A DNA stretch of 64,000 bases from Zymoseptoria tritici IPO323 (GCF_000219625.1 NC_018217.1:3410001-3474000), one strand, 5' to 3'. Numbered from the stretch's first letter, positions 21,546 through 33,825 are shown. Made by a program: numbers and translations. The notes: generated by a model not told the origin, from the letters alone.

Positions 21546-21875
21546 TCAGGCTGGTATAGCGCGTGATGTAGAACTCGTCGACCCCAAGCGTGCTGCGTCG
21601 AGCGTTGCCAAACGACATGAGGCGTGCCTTGTATGCGTGACAAGTCTCACTCGTCTATGAGAGACGTTCTCTCCTGCAGCGAACACGTAGGTTTGCTCAC
21701 CTCGGAGAACCCACTCTGCCATGCAATGTGTCTTAAACGTTCCACACTGAGACTCGTTCTCTCGGTCGTTTTCGAAGCCACGGAGAGCCTTCATTTCGCT
21801 GAGTCTGGTGATTTGAACCATCAGTAACGCAGGTCTCTGAGGATGAGGCCCTGTTTGCCTTGACGGCGCCTCCAC
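21546..21875 (-). pseudogene. Degenerate BTB-family copy
   Basis: An open frame of 109 codons. Its middle part (about residues 45-57, FKTHCMAEWVLRG) ends at a conserved boundary: CCGAG followed by GTGAGCAAACCTACGTGTTCGC. The same boundary occurs after the BTB fragment at 21992..22309 and near 22330. GTGAGC there looks like a 5' splice site, so this is probably the end of an exon read into an intron. No BTB helix is recognisable upstream. Confidence 0.3.
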
Positions 21876-21991
21876 ACCACTGCAGAGTCCTCACTCGAAG
21901 CACAAGGTAGCGTCAAGTTACCAAGAGTCCCGAAGCCAGAGCCCTTACTTCCCGGGAGCTCGTCTCTCATACAGCGAACATGTAGGTCTGC

Positions 21992-22309
21992 TCACCTCGG
22001 AGGCATGACTCCACCACATATGGCCTCTTGAGCTAATACTCTGACACGCAGTCGCTCGGTCAGTTTCATAGCTGCGGAGACTCCTTGATATGTTGGGCCC
22101 GTTGAGGTCGCGATGGCTGCATCTTCGTCTGGCTCGGGTAGAAGGCCAGTATAGATCCAGTGCACAAACGCTGTGAAGACGTCGATCTCGTTCAAGGGAA
22201 GATCATTCCCGGCGGAACATCCGCTGTACTCCACGCCAGCCCTGTCGCAACGAGACGAAGAGGTATATGTGAGATGTAAATTGCCGCCTGGAGAGAGCCT
22301 GCCTCTCAT
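21992..22309 (-). pseudogene. BTB/POZ-domain fragment
   Basis: About 105 residues including LPLNEIDVFTAFVHWIYTGLLPEPDED, which matches the central helix-loop of fungal BTB/POZ domains (consensus D.xVFxxFVxWLYTG.L), followed by a helix-rich part (AAMKLTERLRVRVLAQEAI). The first half of the BTB fold, with its VxVG..FxVHK strand, is missing or out of frame. The frame ends at GTGAGC, a likely 5' splice site inside the repeated core. Fungal BTB proteins form large accessory families, some acting as Cul3 adaptors; this copy looks incomplete. Confidence 0.45.
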
Positions 22310-22492
22310 GCTGCCAACACGTAGGTTTGCTTACCTCGAAGCATGCACTCTAGCACCTGATGCCTCCTGAGCGCTACATTCTGACACGCAGTCGCTAGGT
22401 CGTCTTCGAAGCTATGGAGACTTTTGGTCCTCGTTGGATCTGGTGAGGTCCATTGCTACTTCTTCAGTCGAGACACCAGGCGGACATTCTCG

Positions 22493-23233
22493 CTATGCGT
22501 CTGTAAAGGAGGTCTCGTCCGCAGCATTCAAGAAGATTGCCACCGTATGTATATCCTTGGAAGACAATCTGTGGGAGGCCTGTTCCTCGTCGTTTGCAGC
22601 GGCAGGGTTTCGCATAACGAAGGTATCCCAATTCCCCTTGCAAGTCGTGAAAATCGCAACACCGGCCGCTACTCCAGGTATTATTTGTCCGGTGGACATC
22701 TTCCAGGTACGATAATAGACACGGCCAAACCGCGTATCTCCGCATCCACAGCCGCACTTGTTACCCTGCTGCTTGACTGCGCGGCGCAGTCGCAGGATAT
22801 GCAGTCGGTAACCGCCGACCAGTGTGGTTTCGGCTTGGTCCCCGAACACTGGCACGTCCAACCCATGTCGTTGAGTTTCCTCTCCTTGCTGGTGCTGGTG
22901 GAGTCGGCTCGCCTCGCAGCGTGGGTATCTGCAGATGCTCGGCTTGCCTCGGATGCGGTACATTCCTCGTCGGTGTGCTAGCGTGCGGTCTCTTCCAGTG
23001 ACTTTCTTCAGTACGAACGACGTGCCTTTATGTGTTTTTGCGCCTCGTCTACTTCGGGGAAAAGATCGTGCTTGAATGTATAATCTGCCGATAGTATGCG
23101 AGGATGCGGTGCTGCCGTCATTCTCGACGGTTGGAGGAGACGTGTATGATCTGCCGATAATATGCGAGGACGCGGTGCTGCTGTTACTCTTCGACTCGTA
23201 ATCGTTCGGCACGGCGGGAGCTAAGGTACGCAA
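22493..23233 (-). other. Open frame with an internal duplication, doubtful gene
   Basis: A 246-codon open frame without a recognisable domain. Its N-terminal part contains the duplicated peptide STASSH(I/T)IGR, produced by the 42-bp direct repeat described separately. The rest is a mix of Arg/His-rich and Cys-containing segments (KCGCGCGD) that does not look like one folded protein. Repeated-core copies lie nearby at 22,311 and 23,381. I think it more likely that parts of a decayed gene are read here than one intact protein. Confidence 0.2.
23077..23184. repeat. Two 42-bp direct repeats, 66 bp apart
   Basis: Copies at 23077-23118 and 23143-23184 differ at four positions, all transitions. The spacing, 66 bp, is a multiple of three, so either strand keeps frame: plus reads (N/D)LPI(V/I)CEDAVL twice, minus reads STASSHxIGRxY twice. 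Confidence 0.75.
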
Positions 23234-24292
23234 TTTCTTCGACGGGTGCGACGGATGGCGGCCTTCTTCCTCCTCGAGCTCGGAGAACTCTCGTTAGAAC
23301 GCTGTCCCGTGGGGAGTGCTGCCGCCATGTTCTGGTTAGCAATAGAGACGGCGGATGCTCACGAGAGCTCACCTCTCATGCTGCGAACACGTAAGTTTGC
23401 TCATTTAGATTATTCCACTCTACCATGTCCCTACCATTGGACATTTCCATTTGCTGCCCATCGCCGTGGTCCGTCATCGGCAATGTGGAGAGTGATGCGG
23501 TGGAGAGACTCCATGTCTGCCGCTGCGCTTGGTCAGGTTCGTATGGGCAATACTTTCCGTGATTCGGAGCTCTTTCCCGAAGTAGAGGATATCGATGCGT
23601 TCGCCGTGAAAAAGCTGTCGACTACCTTATGGCATATGGTGAGATCACCTACTCAGTAATTCGAGCAAGTCGGAATGTTGATGTGGCGGTTCCGAACGAG
23701 TTTCTGTGTGTCCTGCGGAGTTGGAAGCTTCTCCGGTCTCGCCATCGTCTTTTTTATTCTCCGTTGGCAATGTTATCCGATTCCCTCTTCACGAGAGGTA
23801 ACCTAACATCCTCCTATCCAGCGAACATGTATGTGGGCTTACTTGGGTTTCTCCACTCTGCCATGTCCCGTCGAGTTGCCGCTTCGGTCTACCGTTCGTT
23901 GCCTCTGTCTGCCCTGCTATCGCGTGATCTCGCCAGGGCGAGCGACTTCGTTCGTGCGAGGTGTACCTTAGTCCCTGGTGTAAGAAGCGGTTCTCACCGA
24001 AGCATCCCAAGTGCGAGCATCTAGTGCCTGCAGTATGATGGAGGTACTCAAGATGAGCAACCTCTCCTGCAGCGAACATGACCAGCTCCGGATCTCTCGG
24101 AGCCCCTTGGACTATTCTCGTATCAATAGACTCCAAAGGAGTCACAACAAACGGAAGCGAGCTCGGCAAACTGCATCCGATGGACGTAGTCAGTCGGTTT
24201 TGTAAGGACCATCACTACTGGATCGCGTGTGCCCTTGCCCGGACTGGAGAAGAACTTTGTAAAATACCCTGACTCGACCGTCTCATCACCTA
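23234..24292. other. Accessory debris with two core copies
   Basis: Copies of the repeated core at 23,381 and 23,819 (plus-strand GCGAACAYGT), a third partial one at 24,069, and short interrupted frames. No intact gene. Confidence 0.35.
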
Positions 24293-24910
24293 TCAAGCCA
24301 AAGAAGAGATGGACTGCACAGTCGGCGCCAAAACTCGCTCGCGCAACAGCAGGGGGTCTTTCCTGAGGTTGAAGAGGCCATCCGGATGGATTACGTTGGT
24401 GCAAACCCGGTCCAGATTGGATGTGTGCCCGGTTGTTGGTTTTGGTGGAGCCTTCGTGTATAGAAAACCCTTCATTATCCAACCTGGCCTGCAGATCTCG
24501 GCGTTGAATGGCTTGTCCTTGAAGATACTCTTATTCCTGCAATGCTTGTTCCATCCGATGGTGAAGTGTGCGGGATTTACGCGATTGTCGAAGCGCGTGC
24601 CCATGCACGCCAACGTACTCGCGACGCGATTGAGTGGTTCGAGGATTATGGCCATGTCGTGGGGATGATGCCACTGTGGAGATGGGAATTTCGTGTTGGA
24701 CGCAATGTTGAGTTCGCTCCACATTGGCAGTACCTTATATACGAAAAGTTCTTCGAAACTGTGAGGCGGTGGTACTCCTTCTTCTGCTCCTTGGCCGCAA
24801 GCTTGGGACGTAATCGGTAGGGGCATGTAAGTGATACGTTCTACCCGAGAGGAGCAACCTCTCCTGCAGCGAACATGGCGTTCTGCTTCAATCCCCCAGA
24901 CTCTCCCCAA
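24293..24910 (-). CDS. Hypothetical protein in the BTB-like block
   Basis: An open frame of 205 codons. The first 25 residues overlap a copy of the repeated core (HVRCRRGCSS) and may be out of frame or upstream sequence. From about residue 50 the composition becomes protein-like and continuous (ELFVYKVLPMWSELNIAS, then PHDMAIILEPLNRVASTLACMG, FTIGWNKHCRNKSIFKDKPF, IMKGFLYTKAPPKPTTGH). No domain recognised and no signal peptide. It is the longest undamaged frame in the 21-25-kb block and may be the surviving C-terminal exon of a gene whose 5' exon was shared with the family. Confidence 0.35.
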   Translation of the reverse strand: MGRVWGIEAERHVRCRRGCSSRVERITYMPLPITSQACGQGAEEGVPPPHSFEELFVYKVLPMWSELNIASNTKFPSPQWHHPHDMAIILEPLNRVASTLACMGTRFDNRVNPAHFTIGWNKHCRNKSIFKDKPFNAEICRPGWIMKGFLYTKAPPKPTTGHTSNLDRVCTNVIHPDGLFNLRKDPLLLRERVLAPTVQSISSLA

Positions 24911-25841
24911 AGGAAAGCCTCCTCATCGCTCCGTACTCCCATCCATCCGCTCAGTCGACTGCGCTCTGCGGGAGTCACGAACCAGTCGCGAGGAACCGAA
25001 GGTGAACATCTGCAGCACAGTATCTGTCACAGCTCTGACAGCTCCACGATCTCTCTTGCAGGTCTCGGGCGGAGCGGCGCCGTCTGCTGCCCAGATCTCC
25101 GAGTATTTTCCTCGAAGCGTGGAGCTATCCCGCTCGACAGGAACTATCTTTCCCTCCTGGCGCACATGAGATCGTGGGGAGCGGGGTGCGAACACGACTC
25201 ACCTGCAACAGCAACCTTCCTCTCCTCCAAACCTTACAACCTGGTCCGGTGTGCGTGACCTTTTTGGCCTCGGTCCGTATCCTGCGTTGCCGAAGACGAC
25301 TCGAGTGTGGACCATCGCGGCGGCTTCGTGAACCCAGACCTGCCTGGTTAGATGGAGTCTACGAAGCGCATGGAGACTCACTACGGTGCCGATGTCCTGC
25401 TGTCAGTGTTTTGGGCCGAGGTGCAATGATCTGTCGGATAGTCATCGATGTCTTCCAATTCTCAAGCCTTGCTCCATCAGAGTCGTCAATTTGTACCAGA
25501 ACCCATGATCAAGATCGTGAAAGTGTTCAGCATTGTTCGTCTCCTGCATACCAGACCTACGTAAGCTCCTCTCGCGCAGTCTCGAAATGGTTCTCACCGA
25601 GTGCACATTCGTTATTCGCCGCCTTTTCGACCCAGCGCACATTCGTCGCTCGCCGCCTTCTCATACCCTTCCACATTACCCAAAACGCCCCTTCCTCCCG
25701 CCTCCACTCCATCCCCACAAAAAGCCTCACGAATCCTTTGTTTTTTGCCGCTGCCGCAGCCACATACACGACATCGAACTCGAGAACGAACGAAACGCAC
25801 ACGCTCAAGCAAAAGAACGTACCTTCAACAACAACCAACCC
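24911..25841. other. Accessory debris and 3' flank of the splicing factor
   Basis: One last copy of the core at 25,185 (GGGTGCGAACACGACTC) and interrupted frames up to about 25,560; then AC/CT-rich sequence that is probably 3' UTR of the downstream minus-strand gene. No supported gene. Confidence 0.35.
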
Positions 25842-27922
25842 TCAAAGTCCCTTCGCCTTCGGCCACATGGTATGGTAGAACGCATCCGCGACATAACTCG
25901 CCGTCAGACGTCTCCCACCAAAGAAGCGACCGTTGAGACCCTGCACGGCTTTGATACCGCCGTCCTTGGCCGCGAACTTGACGTACACTTCGCCGCCGGT
26001 GCTACCGGAAGCGGTGTCGAGGTGCACGACGGAGCCGTATTTCTTGTCGCATTCTTCGCGCATGTCGACTTTGAGGTCGGCGAGGGATTCTTCGGTTTCT
26101 CTGTGAGTCGAGTGTTAGTCATGTGTCGGCAGGACGGAGGAATGGCAAGCCATACTTGGAGTGATTGTAGACATTCTTGATGAGCACGCAACGGGAAGGG
26201 TTGGGCTCGTCGACGACCACTCTCTGCGGCAAAGCGACCTTGGTCTCGACCACGGGCTGCGGCTCATCAGTGCGAGCGAGTTTGCTCATCAAAGCGTGAC
26301 GAGAGTAGTTGTTGAATGCGACCCCACCAACATCGGTATCGTCAAGGGCGCCACTAGCGCCGGACTTGTCGTGTTCGCGAGCGTTGGTTGAGCGGTCGAA
26401 GTTGTTCTGGCCGCCGGCGTGAGCGCCGCGACCGCCTGCGCCGGAGAATGAAGAACCCTGCATCTGAGCGTGGTGAGCCTGGCTGCCGAAGCGCTGCAGG
26501 AGGGCAGAAGTCGTCTCTGGTGTGAACTTATCGCTGCCCAAGCCCACACGAATTGGGCGGCCGGCGACTTCGAAACCATTCATCTTCTCGAGTGCGATCT
26601 TGGCTTCATCAGATTTGGCGAATCTGAGAGTGAGTGTTAGTCGTGGTGCAGATGAGGTAGATGGATGTCAGACTTACTGCACAAATCCATATCCCTTCGA
26701 GCGGCCAGTGTCTTCCTTCTGAAGCTGCACAAACTCCAACTCGCCAAATGGTTCGAAGACGTCGCGGAGATCCGACTCTTCAATGCTGAAGTGAATGTTG
26801 CCGACGTAGAGACGGTGGAAGGGAATGCCGTTGGACTGAGTAGGTTGACCCTCGCTGGTGCGGGCTTGACGATTCTTCTCCGCTTCAGTGAGCTGCACGA
26901 TGATGGGAATATTCATGAGTTTCTGTCCAGTCAGTTCCAATGCCTTTTGCACGGATTCCTCATCTGCGAACTCGACGTAACCAACACTGTGATGGGAGTC
27001 AGTAATGATATGCTAGAGGAGGATGCAATCAGACTCACCCTTTAGAGCGCCCACTGACTCGGTCCTTCACAATCTGAGCCTCCACAACTGGTCCCGACTG
27101 CTCGAAGAAAGCCTTGAGCTGCTTGGTGCGAAGTGCGGCGGCGAGCTGCTGCACAAACACCGTGCGCTTATCGCGCTCCTCCTGGTCGAGCTCTGGCGGG
27201 GTTGCACCACGACCACGGCGATTGTCGCGGTTGTCGCGACGGTCACGGCCGCCATCGCGGCCTCCACCACGGCCATGGCGGGCCTCGTCGTCGTACCTGC
27301 TCGAACGGTCACGTGCATCACGGTCATAGTCTCGATCGCGACGGTCTCCACCTCTGTGTCCTCCTCCATCACGCCCTGGGCGGTAGCTGTCATCGACCAT
27401 GCGCGAACGACCACCGTCACCGCGGTATGAGTCGGGACCGCGGTCACGAGAGCGGACTCGGCGAGTATAGTCGTCACGGCGAGGAGAGCGGCTTCTGCGC
27501 GCACTGCGTGTACTTCCATTAGCACTGTCCTTGTCACTGCCGGCTTTGGCGGGCTTTCCCTCCTCATCCTCCACTCCCTTGGACCGTCTTGCTCTCCGCT
27601 CGTCATTCTCTTCGCGCTCGCTCAAATACCTGTTTGCAGATGTGCGATCGTCGCGGCTGCCTGGGCGGAAGCTGTCGGATTGGCGATGACGGTCGTGCGG
27701 GGACGATCCGCGGCCGGAGCCTGGACGGTGACTATTTGCGTGGTGAGATTTGCTGTCTTCCGGGTCGGCGGTCTTGATGTCGTCTTTTGCGTCGGTCATT
27801 TCGGTGTCACCTTTGATAGCGGGCGAGCTGACCGCATCTTTGATGTCTTCGCCATTGGTCTGGGCTCGAGCGCGAGCTTCGCCGGCGTCGAGCAGTGCCG
27901 AGATGTCTTGGTAGCCTGACAT
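25842..27922 (-). CDS. RNA splicing factor, RBM39/CC1-like (Rsd1 family)
   Basis: Exons 27922..27039, 26986..26678, 26623..26156 and 26100..25842 join in phase to 639 residues (introns 52, 54 and 55 bp, all with CTAAC- or TGAY-like branch sites). A U2AF-related splicing factor that recruits spliceosome components. Residues 1-260 are disordered and RS/RD-rich (many SRSPRR and RDRRD units). RRM1 at about 275-350 ([16 protein letters not shown]) and RRM2 at about 365-445 ([28 protein letters not shown]) follow; the C-terminal RRM of UHM type at about 535-635 ([31 protein letters not shown]) is the hallmark of the CC1/RBM39 family and normally binds ULM peptides of SF3B1. The start MSGYQD is the first ATG of the frame near canonical family starts. 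Confidence 0.93.
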
Positions 27923-28785
27923 GTTGGCCTGTTGTGTGTGGGGATTTGTTGTTTGGCGCTCACAATGTGAGGATGTCTGGAGTAAAAGGTGAACGTGATC
28001 GATTTCGTATTCGCGCGGAGATCTGGTGGTCAATCGGAGAGATGGAAAAGTGTGCTTGTAGTGTGTGGAGGTAGCGGTCGTTCGGTGGGTTTTGGTGACG
28101 TGAGGAGCAAGAAGAGCGGTTCAACTTGTGCTTGTATTTGTTTGGAGCGGTGCGCGAGTGAATGCGCCGGCGTGATTTCGCTGACAATCGGCCTCGAGCA
28201 GTCTTCTGACTTGATGAGTCTCGTGTCTCGTATTGCTGCCTGCTATTACTGTCACTGTGCAGATGTGTGTGTGAGCGAAGAGGAAGAGGTCGGATTTGCG
28301 ATTTGAAGACGAGTTTTGCCGTGCTGGAAGATGTCCAGGTATGAGATGTGCGCCGATAGCTTCGAGCAGCCATTGAACGGTCAAATTGCAAGAATACAGC
28401 CCGTGACATCTCGGATTCTCAAGGCGATTAACAGCCAAGGTATGCTGTCTCACGGGTGCATTGCTTCTGTTCATGCAAGCCACACCAGCGAAGGAGCTGC
28501 AAATCTCGAACACCTCTCAAGTCTGTCTCAGTTAATCTCAAGATTACGATTAAAGCTCTGCGCCTCGTATCTATATACCGTGTCTCGTCAACGATCCACT
28601 TCTCAAATATGTATACTTAGAATCTGAAGCGCCTTCTGTCCGCTCGCCCTTAGTCTGACACCTCTGTAAACCTACAATACAGAGCTCCTGTGAATCCGCA
28701 TCTAATCCAGCGCCAATCATGCTTCGTCATCTGATAATGCCGATCTTCGTCAACCAGTGTCCCGACACTGATGGTCTGTACTTAT
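27923..28785. other. Intergenic, tandem minus-strand genes
   Basis: About 860 bp between the splicing-factor start and the SCS7 stop. It holds the splicing-factor promoter. Short frames only. Confidence 0.4.
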
Positions 28786-30075
28786 TCAAAGCGACTTGAG
28801 CACCTTCGGCGTCGGCGGAGGCGCGAGTTCGGTACCAAAGATGCGATCCCAGAAACGGCTGGTGACGCCGAATCCGTTCTCGTAGTCCATGAAGTGGTGC
28901 TGGAGGTGGTATTTCTTGAGGTCGCGGTAGTATGATGGAAGGCTGGGAGTGATTGTCAGTGAATGCTTTTCAAACTGGCGGAAGACAGGGAATACTCACT
29001 TCTTGTGGTGGAGGAAGTAATGCGTCAAGTCGTAGCAGATGTAGCCGAAGATGCCACCGCAGTAGACGGCCGTCGCGGCGTACCAGTTGTAGAAGAAGAC
29101 GGTATGCGCGAGCTTCCAGAATGGTGTCGCAAGGACGAGGAAGAGTGTCGGTGGCATCACAAGTCGAAGGCGGTCCATGGGTAGGTAGTGGTGGATGCCA
29201 TGTAGCAAGAAATGCAATGTGATTGCGACTCGGTTGTCAGGAAGGTGGTCGTCGAGGTGGAAGAGACACCGGTGGAGACCGTACTCTACGATCGTCCAGA
29301 TGCAGAGACCGACAATCCAGTATCCCACCAATGAAGGCATGCCGAGTTGCATTCCGCTCAGAACTGTGCCGAATGCGACAGGAGGAAGCCAGACTGTAGG
29401 CACAACCCACCACGGTGTCTTGCTCAATGGCTCGAGGAAGTTTCCAAACAACGGTGCTGACTCGCCTCCCTTGTAATGTCTCGGTCGATGGACCTGCTCC
29501 AAGTAGAACTTCTTGCTGAAGCCGCCGAACCACACCTGCATCAGCAGCGGCTTATTCAGGTCCAAAAACTTGTGCTTCACAAAGTCCTGGTTCGGGTCCG
29601 TCTCTTTGTTTAGATCCGCCTCTGAACTCATGCCCGTCGACTCATACACTGCCTTGCCCTCTCCGGGTCCGTTTGTGACCGCATTCTCCCTCGCTCGTAC
29701 TTCCTGCACTGATCCATTCTCGGCCTTTGACAACTCCTCCATGCCCTTCTTACTCGGCTCCATCGGCAACACGCTGAACGGGTCTGAGCTCTCCTGCACG
29801 GCATCCAACACCTTCTGTGTTGCGACAAATCCCACGAGGTAGTCGTCCAAGATCTCCCATGCTGACTCGGAATGTGCGTGCGACGCCTCGTCCTCCATCG
29901 CCTCTTTCACATCCCTGCCCGCAAAGTCGAGAATGAGGTCGCCGCCTCCCGGATGATCCTCGAGGAAAGGTGTGATGTCGTAGACTTTGGTGCCGACGGT
30001 GACATAGCAGGAATCGGCGGTGTTGTGCGAGGCGACTTCTGCGCTGGGCAGCGTCGGAAGTGTGCGGCCAGGCAT
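28786..30075 (-). CDS. SCS7: Sphingolipid fatty-acid 2-hydroxylase (Scs7/FA2H)
   Basis: Exons 30075..29000 and 28942..28786 (57-bp intron, GTGAGT..CTGACAATC..CCAG) give 410 residues. An ER membrane enzyme that hydroxylates carbon 2 of the very-long-chain acyl group of ceramides. An N-terminal cytochrome b5 domain (about 10-85) has the heme signature EDHPGGGDLIL. After a polar linker, the hydroxylase domain (about 230-395) carries the di-iron histidine boxes HRCLFH, HFLLHGIHH, HYFLHH and YHLQHH, with hydrophobic segments between them. The linker (about 95-170) is longer and more acidic than in yeast. The last exon supplies the final HxxHH box, so the intron is essential. Confident assignment. 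Confidence 0.96.
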
Positions 30076-31210
30076 GGCCGGATGTTTGTTTCGTTTCAGG
30101 TGGCGATTATGCTTTGTTGATGGTCTCGACGCGATATAATGTTCCGTTTGCGGTATTGAGAGTGTAGGTGTGCAGAACGCGAAGACTGAGAGAAATCAAG
30201 CGGTGAAGTTTTAAGAGGGCGAATGCAAGATGACTGCGGACGGGAGAGTGAGTTGTCAAAGAAATTGGCACTTTGAGAGGATCCGCCTTGCCGCCATCAG
30301 GAGATCGCTCCGCTGATCCTGCTCCCGACGCGATCCTTGTCCGATCCTGCCGAGACCCCTATCCCCGGCACTTCGGCGTCATGACTCTGCCCGGTCGAAA
30401 TTTCCTCTCGACTTCACCTCTTGCCTCATCTGACGTGGAATGCGCTTTCTCGATGAAAAATGCTACTCATATGTCGTGTAATGGTTCGGAGGAGGGCAAG
30501 ATGTGGAAGATTGATGATCAACTAAATCGTAAGGCATGTCAGTCGTAGATGTATCTCTCATTCTGTCATTTCGCACGCAACGCAGGCGCTGCCCAGTTTC
30601 CCAGCGAGAAGAATCCCAGAAACGTGTCGAAGCTGGCCAAAGGTCATGCACGATTACGCTACATGTGGTAGCAGCGTTACTACCTGCTGCGATCGTGTCC
30701 GTCGTCTTGCGACCTGCAAGAAGAAAAGTTCGAAAAAACAACGACATGATGGACATTTTGCGACGGCAACGAGCCGGACAACGTTCGTCGTGCTGCGTGA
30801 TGCGGACCCACGAGTGGTGCATTTCCAGCCTGAGACTCCCGTCTTCGGGGCGCTTCTGTTGCGCCGGATGCCAGCTTAATGCACATTTTGCTGACATCAG
30901 AATTGAGCGATCGTGGTGTATGTATGTTTTGGAGATCGAGGTGAATGAGAAACGAGGTCAAAGTAAGCAAGGTACCTTATGGTGCTTCCTCTCCTTCGAA
31001 ACTTCAAGTCCTCGCATGGTCGCCGCATTTGTCGCAGATGAGCGGCTTCAAGCCCGGCCCGGCCAAACATTACCGCCGGCGTACTTTCTCCAATCGAGCT
31101 CACGCCCGCCAAGCTCACTTCCGGAGAGGAGACAAGACAAACGCACAATACCTCCTCCACCACACTGACACCAACTATATTGCTACAAGGTAGCAGGTCT
31201 CGCCCTCACG
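30076..31210. promoter_or_regulatory. Divergent upstream region of SCS7 and the 31.2-kb gene
   Basis: 1.1 kb between divergent genes. A CCCCT stress-response-like element sits in GAGACCCCTATCCCC near 30,352. Open frames on both strands (for example 30463..30897 minus and 30536..31168 plus) have no family features. Both promoters should lie here. Confidence 0.35.
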
Positions 31211-32934
31211 ATGGCTGATCGAAAGTACAGCCGGCCGCATCAGCGGTCGTATAGCATGATCGACATGGGCGACATCTCGCCGCTCTACCCGTCTGGCACC
31301 TACCAAACCGAGTCTTCCATGCGCTCCACACTCGAACGACAGCTACCTCACATTCAGCCCGGAGATGCTGGAGCCCGTATACCGAGAACTTTGCCAGATC
31401 CGCAATACAATACTGTCAACCCGGAGAACCTTGACAAGGAGCCTACCCGCATTCCAGAAGCTCATCAGCCCGACGACGAGGACGAAGCGCAAATCGCTCA
31501 AGTCGTCCGCGCTCAAGCCAGTCATGCTCCGACGCCATCTTGGACCGCCATCAATGTCCCAAGCTCGCCGTACAGACTCCTTCATACCGACGCTGACACC
31601 TTCGCGCAGTCTGCAGGCTACAGTATTTCCGACGTCCAATTCCGCATGAATGAAATTCTCACCTTGAGCGAAGATGAAGTTGACACCTCGAAAGATCTCC
31701 CGGGCGAAGAAGACGACAACGGCGTCTACCACATCAACCACAAACGTCGGCCGACGGGCAAAGCTCGCGACGATGGTGCCTCCTACTCCGTGGTGCTCGA
31801 GCGTGATGACCCGGCAAACATTCCTCCACAGGCGGTGATTTTTTTGCAGAAGAAACTCGCGAAAGAAGTGCAGGCAGAGCGAGAGCTCAAGGTACCAGCT
31901 TTGGAGCATCAATTGCGTTTCGTGCTCGCTGCTGGAGCGAAGTTGATGGTCGAGAGGGTCGGAGACCTGGCATCACCGAAGGGAGCGCTGCAGTGTATCC
32001 TGCCACGCATGTCACCGCCACCATCTCAAGCAAACATGATCTGACAAACATTACAGGTTGCAAATATGAATCCGAGCCAATGCCACCCGGTCGGTACTTC
32101 CTCTCCCTTCGCCGCGGCCTAGTCGACTGGACAGACGACCGCCACTTCCTCTTTTGCCTCGACTGCTTCGAGAAGATGTGGGACTGCAAGTACACCACAG
32201 GAATCTGGCCGCCCAAGACCATCGAGCTTTTCTCTCAATCGGACCAAGGAGAAGGGCCAGACAAAGGCCGCGCCGACTCTCTGATCCATGGATATCCGCA
32301 GTATCTTCCATCGATCACCTACTCGCCTGGTGGCACCGCAACGACCAACCCGCCTGTCCTCGTCAACCCAGCAGCCGGACGCATCGACAGCCTCACCTCA
32401 CCACCAGCAAATCCTCCCATCACCTCATCCGCACCGTCAACCCCGCCACTGAAAACACCCTCGCCAGCTCCGCAAGCATTCAACGCAGAAAGCAGCTCTT
32501 CCACACCAGACTCCGTCGACTCCAAGGGCGACTGGATCTGGCCGCCAGTCCGCCTACAGCACATCTCCGAGTTCTTCATCTCCAAACGCCGACAGAATGT
32601 GGCCGAAGCGGAAGGAGAACAGAAGAAGCAAGACGAGAGTCTAGACTTCGGACTGCACGACAAGGACGCAGCCAAAGTGAGACTTTGGAAGGCTGTCAGC
32701 AGGGGGCAAACAAGATGGGTCAGACACATGGAGAGGACTAGGCTGCACAGGGCGGGCACGGATATTGTGGTCAAGAAGCCGGCGAAGAAGGCGGGAGACG
32801 AGGACGATGATGAGGGTTTGCTTGAGGAGGATGTGGATGATGACGATGTTTATATGGAGGAGCTGGAGAAGGATGCTGGGCTGAAGAGGTGGCAGTGCTA
32901 TGGTAATACGCTTGGGGATGTTTTGAGGTTGTAA
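31211..32934 (+). CDS. Hypothetical acidic protein with a CxxC motif
   Basis: Exons 31211..31994 and 32057..32934 (62-bp intron, GTATCC..TCTGACAAAC..ACAG) give 553 residues. The splice choice is set by phase: other donors in this spot lead to a stop. The N-terminal half is polar with an embedded amphipathic region (YSISDVQFRMNEILTLSEDEV; then VIFLQKKLAKEVQAERELKV). After the junction comes the most structured part, CCKYESEPMPPGRYF..LVDWTDDRHFLFCLDCFEKMWDC, with several Cys residues that could bind zinc. A Pro/Ser-rich linker and a C-terminal helical part (KVRLWKAVSRGQTRWVRHMER) with an acidic DDD/EEE stretch follow. I do not recognise the family; nuclear location is a guess. Confidence 0.75.
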
Positions 32935-33825
32935 GATGATGGAGGAGAGAGGAGGAAAGCGGACAGGTGAGTATTACGACTCAGGGCTTTCAGGTGAGTC
33001 TTTGGAGGCTTCGAGTTGGAAGCTTCATCCATTGTAAGTACTGTCCTCTCTTTCGCAATGGAAAGAACTTGTCCCCTGTCGGTGAGCAGATTCATCCTCA
33101 AACATCATGAGAAAAGACACATTGGCAAGACACTTCGGCACACTCCCTTCTGCGTTTCCGATGAGGTCCGGCATACCTACAAAGGATTCCGCCTGAACCA
33201 AATCCAAGCGACGAACATCACACGTGGACGGTCAGCACTGACTTGACGCTGCTGAGCCTTATAGAGTTGTGGTGTGGGAGCCTCACATCATGCTATCAAC
33301 AACCCCCACAGGTCAAAACCTACGCACAATTTGCACAACTTCGTCGAAAACTTCGGAATCTGATCACGACCGACTCCTAGGCTTGTGCGATTTTGAGAGC
33401 TTCTTTCATGCTCGTGTAGTCTGTACAGACCGAAAGCAGTGTGAGTGGCGGCATCTCACGGCGAAGATATAGTAGGAATCGCGTTCGATGGTCTGTGGGA
33501 GGGGCGGGGTGATGGTGCGAACACGCATGTTTGGCGTGGGAATACTCTTCACCAGTCGGTCTCCGTGGACGAGCTGTCGTTCGAAGAGATGTTGCTCGCT
33601 CCGGTTGCTCGGTTGCTGGAGTCAGGATCGAGAAACCAGGACGAGAAGCCAGAGGACAGGTGAGGATACCGCCTTCGAAAAGACGAAAGAAAGTGGCGGC
33701 TGGTGAGTTCGAGGTTGAGTCAAGTGATGTTGTGGCACAGACCGACGCTTTTCACGATGCATACACCGTGAGCGACGCTTTCGATGGCGTGCAGAGTGTT
33801 GATGAATTCGTGTACGTTTGGTGCA
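32935..33825. other. Intergenic and accessory debris
   Basis: Holds one copy of the repeated core (GGTGCGAACACGCATGTTT, 33514-33532) and short frames on both strands. No intact gene. Confidence 0.35.

Noticed and set aside
27023..27522. Plus-strand frames opposite the RS domain of the splicing factor
   Set aside because: Low-complexity mirror of RS/RD repeats; no start context or family.
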